Source of the DNA: Bimastos eiseni
Taxonomy: Eukaryota > Annelida > Clitellata > Crassiclitellata > Lumbricidae
DNA: 64,000 nt
Reading direction: 5' to 3'
NCBI GenBank assembly: GCA_959347315.1
Contig: OY365818.1
Coordinates: 6,089,838-6,153,837, forward strand
Position numbers and translations under genes: made by a program. The notes beneath the pieces were generated by a model. The model searched no databases and had not been told where the DNA came from. It saw nothing but the letters and a program-made list of their open reading frames with translations. Below are positions 51,550-61,589 of the stretch, piece by piece. Each line of letters starts with the position of its first letter. The stretch's first letter is position 1.

Positions 51550-51790
51550 TTAGATGTAACATGTAATTCGACGTTGCATGCAATTTAATTGAACATATCA
51601 TCTTATATAACATGCAGAAATAATTTTATGTAGCATGTAATTTAATGTAATATGTCATTTAAATGAATATTTCATCTCATATAACGCGTAATTGAAGGTG
51701 ACTTATGTAATAAAATGTAACATGTAACTTGAACTAAGGTAATTTAGCGTAGCACGTTATTTTTGTAGCGCGTAATTTAATTGACTACAT
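51550..51790. repeat. Degenerate TAACATGTAATTTAA repeat
   Basis: Seven or eight loose copies of a 30-35-bp unit. Confidence 0.6.
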
Positions 51791-51894
51791 GTTGCTTAAA
51801 TGTAACAGATAAATATTTGTATTTTTCTGTAGCAAACGCATGGACGGGATCCTTTTCACTTTCACTGGATTTATCGGTTGTGATCCACGTAGGA

Positions 51895-51992
51895 TTCTTG
51901 TGTGTGTGTGTATGTGTGTGTGTGTGTGTGTGCGTATGTGAATGGTACCCAAGACATCTATGGTGTACACATTGCTCTAGTCAAAGGTTGCG

Positions 51993-52065
<73 letters not shown>
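51895..52065. repeat. (TG)n microsatellites
   Basis: Two GT/TG runs (51900-51935 and 51990-52062) joined by unique sequence. Confidence 0.95.
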
Positions 52066-52068
<3 letters not shown>

Positions 52069-52187
52069 AGTGTGTTTGCGCATGCGTGTGAGCGTATTTA
52101 GGTGTTTGTGGACCAGCGGATGTGTGTAAGTATGTGTGTGTGCGTCAGTGGTGCGAGCGTACCGGTAGTTTACTGACCCATACATAT

Positions 52188-52862
52188 ATACATACATACA
52201 TACATACATACATACATACATACATACATACATACATACATACATACATACATACATACATACATACATACATACATACATACATACATACATACATACA
52301 TACATACATACATACATACATACATACCTACATACATACATACATACATACATACATACATACATACATACATACATACATACATACATACATACATACA
52401 TACATACATACATACATACATACATACATACATACATACATACATACATACATACATACATACATACATACATACATACATACATACATACATACATACA
52501 TACATACATACATACATACATACATACATACATACATACATACATACATACATACATACATACATACATACATACATACATACATACATACATACATACA
52601 TCAATACATACATACATACATACATACATACATACATACATACATACATACATACATACATACATACATACATACATACATACATACATACATACATACA
52701 TACATACATACATACATACATACATACATACATACATACATACATACATACATACATACATACATACATACATACATACATACATACATACATACATACA
52801 TACATACATACATACATACATACATACATACATACCTACATACATACATACATACATACATA
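52188..52862. repeat. (CATA)n tetranucleotide array, ~675 bp
   Basis: About 168 units with only three visible interruptions (near 52327, 52601 and 52834). The 200-300-residue MYVC and IHTY frames are its translations. Confidence 0.99.
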
Positions 52863-52899
52863 TATACACACATGTATGTCCTCAGTACATTATGCATTC

Positions 52900-53640
52900 G
52901 TTTCTCCAGCGCCCCAATGTATGCGCAATGTTCCTTCGACAAGATGTTCCTTCCTGCTCCATGGAGCGGCTGAGCGAGCCGCCTGTCAATCACCGCATCA
53001 TGCTCCTCCTCGCACGAACCGGCCCCGCCCACATCGCTAATATCCGCCAAGCATCAAAGCGCTGCCGGGCGAAAAACCTCGCCTCGACTTTCGTGGGCCA
53101 GCCCGACGGATTAAGCGCTAGCGTTGAGTGAATCCGGTCATAATGCGCAAAGTTGGCATCTCCGCAAATCGTTCTTCGTACGTTCGCTAGTGCTTACTAA
53201 TCTCGTCGGTTTTATCAGATCGAATAAGTTTTCCTTGTTTCGATCGCCCGCCCGCTCGCTCGTTCGTCCCCCTCGCCCGCCGGCCGCAGACCGCGCGGAT
53301 AAGCGGCATTAGCAACGGGGAGGACTGCCCTACAGCGCTCAGCCTGCGCCGTCTAATTAAATGTACAGATATGAAAATGAATGACGCTGCGATGAAATCT
53401 AGTCTCGACCGAGTGAATGTTGAGAGCGAGAGAGTGCGAAAAGAAATGAACCGACCCGATCGGCCTCTTGACGGATGCCACTGGGGTCGCGCAGGGTAAA
53501 CCGTGGGCCGTTTGGGGCCGCCGAAGGGGCCACGAAGGGGTGGAACCATCCGCAGCACCGGCTGAGATGCCGTCTGCTTAGGAACCGGTTCTGACCGACT
53601 GGTTCTAATCAGTTCCCGTCGCTCGCCGTGAGTCACTTCT
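52900..53640. promoter_or_regulatory. GC-rich island next to the CATA array
   Basis: In strong contrast to its surroundings this 740-base block is rich in CpG (CGCCCGCCCGCTCGC, GCCGGCCGCAGACCGCGCGG). It contains homeodomain-like TAATTA (in GTCTAATTAAATG), GATAAG and TGACTCAC words. Open frames on both strands look neither repeat-like nor family-like. A CpG-island promoter or a conserved enhancer is the likeliest explanation. Confidence 0.4.
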
Positions 53641-53688
53641 TGAGCGGAATTAACTCTTGGACTGTAGTCACCTCTCGTCGAAATCGCT

Positions 53689-53880
53689 TGTTTATCGCCG
53701 ATGGTTAACAGTCGATAAACAGACGTTCGTGTGTTAGACGCGTCAATCGAATACGCAGTTGTTTATCGGTCTCGATATTATACGTTTATCAGAATCGCAA
53801 CTCCGCCGATAAACAGAAGACGTTTGAGAGACAATATAAAAAGACGCTCGAATTCGCTACTACTGACCATCTGTGGTCAG
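53689..53880 (+). promoter_or_regulatory. Putative promoter: TTTATC/GATAAA cluster plus TATA box
   Basis: TGTTTATCG at 53689, CGATAAACAG at 53713, TGTTTATCG at 53760, CGTTTATCAG at 53783 and CGATAAACAG at 53807 lie within 130 bases. TATAAAAA follows at 53835 and the dyad TGACCA-tctg-TGGTCA at 53864-53879 falls where a start site would be. The words combine a forkhead core (TGTTTAT) with a GATA core (TTATC/GATAA). No first coding exon was found downstream. Confidence 0.45.
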
Positions 53881-54284
53881 CAGGAAACTGGTTTTCAAAC
53901 ACTGCTTTATCACTCTACGTTGAATGCTTCATACACAGCAGAGTTCAACGGCTGCCGTGACATCTTCATAAGCCGCCATTGCGTGGAAGAGAACATAATT
54001 TTGAGAATCGACGCCTGTATAATTTTGTTATAGTCAGAAACTTGTGCATAATAAGGTTTGGCATTCGATTGCGTGTCTCATTGTATTGATATGGAGATCT
54101 TACGTTCAGATTACGTCACTGGTCACCTGCAGAATCACTGGTACAGCGGTGAGTCATCATCTTCTATCTAATTCATACAACTGTATACAAAATAATGTGT
54201 TGACTCATCCATGTAGATATTTATTTATGTACGGGTTTCTGTAATGTGAGTATTGATTCATGAATGTAAGTATGGGTGTATGTA

Positions 54285-54840
54285 TGTATATACAGTATAT
54301 ATGCATGCATGTATGTATGTATATATGTATGTGTGTATGTATGTATATATGTATGTTTGTATGTATGTATATATGTATGTATGTATGTAAGTTATGTATG
54401 TATGTAAGTTATGTATGTATGCATGCATGTATGTATGTTTATATGTATGTGTGTATGTATGTATATATGCATGTATGTATGTATGTATTTATGTATGTAT
54501 GTAAGTTGTGTATGTATTGCATGTATGTATGTATGTATGCATGTATGTATGTATGTATGTACGTATGTATGTATGTACGTACGTACGTATGTATGTATAT
54601 ATGTATGTGTGTATGTATGTATATATGTATGTGTGTATGTATGTCTCTATGTATGTATGTATGTATGTATGTATGTATGTATATATATGTATGCATGTAT
54701 ATATGCGTGTATGTATGTATGTATTTATGTATGTATGTAAGTTATGTATGTATTGCATGTATGTATGTATGTATGCATGTATGTATGTATGTATGTACGT
54801 ATGTATGTATGTATGCATGTATGCAATGTATGTATGTGTA
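54285..54840. repeat. (TATG)n with higher-order variants, ~555 bp
   Basis: ATGT/GTAT tetranucleotides with interspersed ATATATG, TGCATG and ACGTACGT words. A ~250-bp block from 54400 appears duplicated near 54660. Confidence 0.95.
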
Positions 54841-55689
54841 ATAATGTGTCTATGCAAGTGTGTATTAAATTATCTGTATTTGAATAACCAGAGTGATTTA
54901 ATGTGCGTGCGTACGACGAACGTACAGAGGCCTATATACGGAGTTGCTCCTCTTCGCCCTATTACAATGACTGTCCCATTTTCTCTGCGTGAATTACATG
55001 ACTGGGTCTCGTGTGCATCACCATATTAGTCATAATCATCGCTTCATCGTCGTCGTCGCATTTTAATTGTTCCTCGTTAGCATAATCAATCTCTCATTCA
55101 CTTTGTGCCATTACCTATTTTTTCCTCTTCCTTTTCCTCTTTTTCCTCTTCGATCTCTTCCTCTTCTTCCGCCTCTCCTACTTCTTCTTAATCCTTATAT
55201 TCTTACATGGTTTTGCACCCAGCTTCGCCTTGGATCGAATTTATGACTATAGGCGGGTGCGCCGCTTCGCCTCTGAAATTGTTTACATACAGCTTTACTC
55301 AAAGATGTTCTCGTCGCGAATGTTCCATTTGGAAAGAGCACCCGATTTGCAACTTAAATTAGCCCGCCTCATATGACGTCATGCAAATTGCCACCGTTAT
55401 TTTATGAAATGTCTGAAGCTTCGTCATGTCGAAAGTAGAAATGCCAAAATATCGGAATCCAAAGTAAACTGTGTACTGCAAATAGTCGAGTTGACAGAGA
55501 AATTCGCACAAAAACGTTTTCTATAAATTTTCGAATCGCCAGAGCGTTCCGTTCGTGAGCCTTTGTTGGGACGGAGAAATAGATTTTCTGCCTAACAGTC
55601 AAGATTCATCATTATTGCTACGCATCAATTGTCTGCTTCAGCGTTCAGATATAAGGTATATACAGTGTGATGTTGGCAGTTTCCGAGTT

Positions 55690-55765
55690 TCAGTTTAGCC
55701 CTAACGACAAAGATTATTAGCGTCGCCCTCCTTCTCTGTCCATTCTTGGGACTGGCACTGTCACA
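55690..55765 (-). mobile_element. Dispersed repeat (GGAGGGCGACGCT family), inverted
   Basis: AGCGTCGCCCTCC...TCTTGGGACTGGCACTG is the reverse complement of the 30.1-kb and 58.8-kb repeat core. Confidence 0.5.
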
Positions 55766-57599
55766 TTACGAACAATGGCGGATTTTAATGCATATATCGA
55801 GGTAACGGTCAAGAGACCAGATTATTAAATGTGGCCTGAGGCATTTGTTGAGAAACTTACGCTAAGTTTCAGTCAAATCATTCTCAATTTCGAATCGTTT
55901 CTACCGTTTCTGTTCATTTTCTTTCAACATTGCTATTCAGAGACTCTTTAAACGTGCAATAAGTATATCAAGAGTTGCAACTAAAAAACACATACAAGTC
56001 TCTAGATGTCTATAAACATTACTCTTCCTTATAAAGTGTCGCGTTTCTGCCTTCTGTAAACAACTTAAAATTCAATCCATCAGCGAGAGAGACTCGGATT
56101 GAGGCCGGGCTTCCTACATTACTGCATTCTGGCCTTGGAGTTTAACGGAACAAGTCGACGTTCAGCTTCAGTTACTATATCATACGAGGACTTAGTACCA
56201 GCTTCTGGTATGTTAATTGACAAAACTCATTTGGACACACACACACACACGCATACATACACACACACGCGCGCACACACACATATATATATATTTAATA
56301 TACGATATGTGCAGGAATGTCGACAGACATATATACACGAAAAGCATTGTATACCTCGGTCATAGTATATATTGTGGCTACAGAAACTGAAAAACAAGAG
56401 AACGAAACAGACACAAACTACACCCTCGAGAGACGGCCGTGAGTATATGAAATGTTGGCGACTTCATTTTCTTAGCCACGGCACGTGATTAAAATGCCCC
56501 ATTTTAGGTCCCAAACTTCCAGCGAATAGCTTAGGGTGATATATATATATATATATATACATATATATAGTATTCATATAGAAGATGAGTTTAAAGACCA
56601 CATTGTTAAAAAATACTGTTATCTAAATAATATCACATTTCTTACGCATTAACAGTTGTGCCAGTCAACCTGTTGAAATCCATTCTTAGATCGCAATAGA
56701 AGTGGTACCCGCCAGGTATAGTACCCTGCAGGGTCCAACTGCTTGCCATGGAATAACCTTCATCCATCATTAAGGACCCAACTATTGACTAGATTCTCTC
56801 CATCGGCTTCTCGCTCTTTAAAGACGTTTCTTTTCCCCCGGAGTTTCTATGATGAGAACGTCTCTGTATAGTTATTCTGTGTGAGGCGCTGTATAAATCT
56901 AAAGATACGATAGTGAAGTAATAAGGTGGACCATAATGGTTCTGGAAGCCACAAGATGGTGTTGATAACTGTGTGCAGGAGTGGCTGTTGAACGCAGCCA
57001 TTATAGTCTCGGAGGTTGTAACCGGAGACAACGGTTGCCCTGGAGAGGGGATATTCGATGCAAACGACCTCAAATGCCCCGTGAACATCTTGGGAATATT
57101 TCGACGGCCAGGTCTTAAACATAGATTGAAAAGATTTATAAAGCGTCACCCCACCCACCCACACCCCTACATGCCTCTGCCTGCCTTCCTCTTTCCATCA
57201 CTCTCCGTCTCACTCCTCTTTGTCTCGGCGCTTCAACACTCCCTCTGCCTCTCTGTATGCCCTCCTCTCTGTCACTCTGTTGACCCGTCCGTGTGTGTGC
57301 TTCCGTCCCTGACTCTTCCGCTGGCGTTTTCATTAGCGCATGCAGTGGAGAGACGGTTGCTTTAGCGCCTTTATGAAGCATCATCCGGTGAAATTCAGAA
57401 TATGGTTCTAGATTGACGATTGGAAGTTTCGGAAGGAAAAGAAATTCCAAAGACTTCCGAACATGTTTCGCGTCTTCCAGATATTGTTCAACTATAGCAA
57501 AGCACTTAAAACAAATCACACACAACGATGTACACATGTATATATAATATATATATGTATATATTTCTTGCGCTTGAATAAATTATCTTGTATACACGA

Positions 57600-57637
<38 letters not shown>

Positions 57638-57793
57638 CCTTGAATGTGTATACGAATTTGCATACACATGAACGCGTTTAATGTACATATATTTTGTATA
57701 CAAAATGTGTGTATAAATATGTATATGGTCAAATATGTGTTGGTACACAAATGTGCTCATAGCAATAAAGTCATATATATATAGGCCTACGCT

Positions 57794-57829
<36 letters not shown>

Positions 57830-58754
57830 AATGTGCTCTAGTCTATATACATGTATACATGTATTTTTATATATCATACATGTTATATATATATGAATGT
57901 ACATGTATATATATATATATATATATGTATGTGTTTTGACGAGAGTTGACTGGGTTTAATCTGCGATGGGGTGGGGCTAGGTTTGTGATCGTGCATATCA
58001 TTCTCCATCGAATGGTTTCTTCAGCCTTTTGGTCTTCCTGCCGAGGCCCACGCGAATAGAGGTCAGCGCAAAGGTCACGCATCAGTCACACTGGCAGGGT
58101 CACGACCCCTGGTCAAACTGGGTCGCCGTTCAAAGGTCGCCCGTTAGGTTTTTTCTTATTAAGCTGGGACTCGTATACAGTACCATGAACGGTAAGGTAC
58201 AGAGCCGGGAGAATGAGGAGGGGCAGAAGGAGGAGGAGTAAGAGGAAGAGGAAGAGGAAGAGGAAGAGGGAGAGGAAGAGGGAGAGGAAGAGAAGGAGAA
58301 GGAGGAGGAAGAAGAGAATTGGAAGGAGGGTTTGAAGTAGAACTGAGAGGTGTAGTTTAAGGAAAGTACAAACGGTTGTCTTGCGAAAGAGGGGTGTATG
58401 GAGATGGGCAAATTGCAACGATGATGAGGGTTTGGTATTATTTGCAGATAGAACAGACAGACAGAGACAGACAGAAGAACAGATAGATCGGCAGGCAGAC
58501 AGAGAGACAGAAAGAGAGCTGCTGAGAAAGAGAGTGACAGACAGACATTCAGAGACGGACGTAGGCAGAGAAAGAGAGATCTTCAGAAAGATACTTGACC
58601 TTCCATGTCCTTACCTCTATCCTCCTATAAACTACTTAGTAGTTTTAGTTAACATCAAGAATCATTGCTAGAGTGCAAGCAGTGGAGGGCAAGCAGTGGA
58701 GGAGTTACATCTCCCCTTGTTCGCGTGCTCCCTTTTATTCTCCACCGCTTACGA

Positions 58755-58862
58755 ACTTTGTCAGTGCTGGTCCCAAGACTGGATAAAAGAGAAGGGAGGC
58801 GCAAATGATCTTTGTTATCACAACAGTGTTGTAAAACCGCAACTGTTACTACCACCACCTTT
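58755..58862 (+). mobile_element. Dispersed repeat (GCCTGGATAAAGG family)
   Basis: GACTGGATAAAAGAGAAGGG, GCGCAAATGATCTTTGTTAT and AACTGTTACTACC match the 30.1-kb copy with substitutions. Confidence 0.6.
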
Positions 58863-59157
58863 TACATCTGACCCTCTACCCCTCTCCCTCGGATACGCTG
58901 CTTTGACTATTTGATGGGACACCCTCTCCCACGGCACTCGAATTCCCGAGATAACTCAATCAGATGCCGGGCGATAAGGAAGTCTTTAATAGGTTGCAAT
59001 TTGTGCTTGAGATAACCTCTGATTGGTTCTCGTAATTAGCAGATAAGACCCGTCGAATACTTCAACTGAGTAGATCATATTATAGACGACGTTTCGCTTC
59101 GACGACTTTTAATTGGAATGAATTTACGGTTCTTTCCTTCCTTCCTTCAGACTCATT

Positions 59158-59357
59158 NNNNNNNNNNNNNNNNNNNNNNNNNNNNNNNNNNNNNNNNNNN
59201 NNNNNNNNNNNNNNNNNNNNNNNNNNNNNNNNNNNNNNNNNNNNNNNNNNNNNNNNNNNNNNNNNNNNNNNNNNNNNNNNNNNNNNNNNNNNNNNNNNNN
59301 NNNNNNNNNNNNNNNNNNNNNNNNNNNNNNNNNNNNNNNNNNNNNNNNNNNNNNNNN
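59158..59357. other. Assembly gap, 200 N
   Basis: Exactly 200 unknown bases, flanked by CCTT repeats on the left and an AACACAATATAATCC repeat on the right. A SINE follows 90 bases later. Confidence 1.
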
Positions 59358-59439
59358 CAACACAATATAATCCAATGCAACACGATATCATACAACTGTT
59401 ATTTGATATTGCCATTCTTACAATCAGCTCATAAGTGCG

Positions 59440-59612
59440 CACACGCCAGAACGTCGCAACTGCAGTTGAAGCCTAGTGCAGAGCAATCATTGTGCTCAAG
59501 GTCCCTACACAGTGACTGACGCCTCGGACGAGGGTCGAATTAATCCGATCACTCCGAGCACATTGAGTATTACGGGCCGACCGCTCTAACCAGTCGGCCA
59601 CCGTGCCACACC
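59440..59612 (-). mobile_element. tRNA-derived SINE, minus orientation
   Basis: Shares CAACTGCAGTTG, CAAGGTCCCTACACAGTGAC, CGGACGAGGGTCGAA and GGGCCGACCGCTCTAACCAG with the copy at 16640-16832. The tRNA-like head lies at the right end (59555-59612). Confidence 0.78.
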
Positions 59613-60021
59613 TTACGACAATAAAATAAAGATTTTAAGTTATCTCTGTCGACTATGCCGTTTATTCATTTATTGTCCGTGTCATTATTCATTTGGAACT
59701 GGTCTCCATTGGATCTGTGTCTTGTCATCCTGGGGATCATACTTGCACTTTCAAATGTCTTGTCTGTCTATTGTATACCTGTATGCATGTATTTACGTAT
59801 ATAGGTATGACCGTCTGTCTTGTATGTCTTTCTGCATGATTGAGTCTCTTGTATACAAACGTTTGTCTATGTATGTCTTTCGTTCTATCAATCCGTTTGC
59901 ATGCCAGTCTACCACTCCATGTGTCTACCACTCCATGTGTCTACCTACCTTTTGAGATGAGTCATACAAATGGATGGAATTTATCAATTAATGAACAGAT
60001 GAATGACGAGGAGGCAAACAA

Positions 60022-60098
60022 TTATTAATTTAACAATTGTTAATTTAACAATAGTTAATTTAACAATTGTTAGTTTAACAATTGTTAATTTAACAATA
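60022..60098. repeat. 15-bp repeat TTAATTTAACAATTG
   Basis: Five tandem copies with single-base variants. Confidence 0.92.
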
Positions 60099-60588
60099 AG
60101 CCGTTCGGGTCAAATCAACATAATATTGACTAAAGTTTCCTAAGTTGCATTTGCAACACCTTTCTTACATTTCCAAAGAGGACAAGAAGACACACGGACA
60201 AATAGAAAGACACGCACACAGAGGCAAACAGACCTAAAGAGAGAATTGAAAAATTGCATTAAAAAAATGAAATGGTTCATTCCAATCCTAAAAGTTTTAA
60301 CAGCAATGTATTTAAAATGCTTTAATTGGTCGTCGCTCGAACTCGAACCCTCGCTTCTCTCATCACCTGCGCATTTCCTCCCGCCTTATACATGCACAAT
60401 ATATATATATATGTACGTTTATATATGTATTGCATGTATATATATATATATATATATCTTGCTAATATGTTTTGCACCAGATGACTGTAGCGAGGGGAAA
60501 TCGGTCGTGAATGGCTTTGCTAACAGACTCTGTGTTTGCTAAACTTGACATTTCGTTTCCGCAGATACGAACGACTAATACAAGCGAT

Positions 60589-60634
<46 letters not shown>
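60589..60634. repeat. (CA)n microsatellite
   Basis: 23 uninterrupted CA units. Confidence 0.97.
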
Positions 60635-60639
<5 letters not shown>

Positions 60640-61213
60640 CATATATATATACATTATTACACACATGTGTAGTGTATACATATATAAAAATATATATATA
60701 AATATAATTATGTATAGAAGGAGTAAAAGATGACATGATTAAAAACTATTTTTGTGACATTCTAAAGACAATGTCTAAAATTGTTCTATTATTCTTTTAA
60801 TAATGGCAACTGGTGGACTCACCTCACCCGATGTATGTGGTGTGGTCAGTTGGTTGACCTTTGCTTAGATTCAGCCCTTCTATAGGCCTAACTCTGTTTA
60901 TATAATATGGTAAGTGTCCGTTTGTGTTGCCTCAGTCGCTATTTTTTACGGTGTTACTTCAATCATTATTTTCAATGGTGTTACTTCCCCTCTTTGAATG
61001 CGTTTCTTTACCCCGAGGTTTAAGTGTTGAGAGCGCCTCTGAATAGTTATACTGCGAGAGGCGATATTGTATCAAAAGATACAATACGACACTTCAATCG
61101 CTACTTTCAATGGTGTTACTTCGGTAACAACTTTCAATGGTGTTACTTGAACCGCTACTGTCAATGGCGTTACTGCATTCGTTGAGTTCAATACTTCATT
61201 TGATATTTTTCAG

Positions 61214-61589
61214 AGAGATTGGACCGAATAATCTAGACTCAAACTTCGGATATTCGAGCGATAACAGACTCGAACCGAAAAGCGAACCGGAATCGCCACC
61301 CTCTTTATCGGCAGAATCATCACCACCGGAACTGGATCATCCTGAATCATATGCGCATGCGCATGCGCTGCAGGACACTTCCGGCGTACAGCTCTTCTCG
61401 CCGACCAGCGCGCTGCCAACATACCGAAGCCTAACAGGGAATCCGTACGGTTTTCACAAACCAGAAACTGAGACCCAGACCGGAAGTGACTGTCCGAGGA
61501 CGGACCGTGACGTCTACAGTTCTTTTTATTCGCAAATCTATCACCCCGATATGTTCTATGACTCGATCAAGCATCTCGGGCACCAATAG
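61214..61589 (+). CDS. Terminal exon of an unidentified Ser/Pro-rich protein
   Basis: A TTGATATTTTTCAG-type acceptor precedes an open segment of about 125 residues ending at TAG. It reads EIGPNNLDSNFGYSSDN, then an acidic Ser/Pro region EPKSEPESPPSLSAESSPPE, an AHAHAL stretch, and a Tyr/Phe-rich end VYSSFYSQIYHPDMFYDSIK then HLGHQ. EPKSEPESPP resembles a sumoylation/phosphorylation motif of transcription-factor activation domains. The open frame continues upstream of the acceptor only by chance. I do not recognise the family; a transcription-factor C-terminus is inference from composition. The frame enters with one base completing a codon. Confidence 0.55.

Larger units (their letters stand above)
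54841..59157. other. Intergenic or intronic, no exon recognised
   Basis: Holds CT-rich sequence (55090-55195), CA/TA microsatellites (56235-56300, 56538-56575, 57600-57632, 57797-57828), a SINE-like tail (56850-56900), a purine tract (58205-58325), CAGA words (58445-58580) and a GGATAAA-family repeat (58760-58860). If the 53.8-kb promoter and the 61.2-kb exon are one gene, this is intron. Confidence 0.45.
59613..61213. other. Probable intron or intergenic sequence
   Basis: Contains a 15-bp TTAATTTAACAATTG array (60022-60098), TA runs (60400-60460), (CA)n at 60589-60634 and SINE-like tail words (61010-61090). Repeated CAATGGTGTTACTTC words occur at 60965-61165. Confidence 0.5.

Noticed and set aside
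51958..52973. Frames of 219-303 residues reading MYVC or IHTY repeats
   Set aside because: The CATA period of four gives a repeating four-residue peptide in every frame; no gene signal.
54260..54857. 193-residue MYVCMYVCM-type frames
   Set aside because: TATG microsatellite.
56973..57160. Open frame beginning QEWLLNAAIIVSEVV
   Set aside because: Preceded by TGTGCAG, which resembles an acceptor, but no donor or homologous family is evident; treated as chance.
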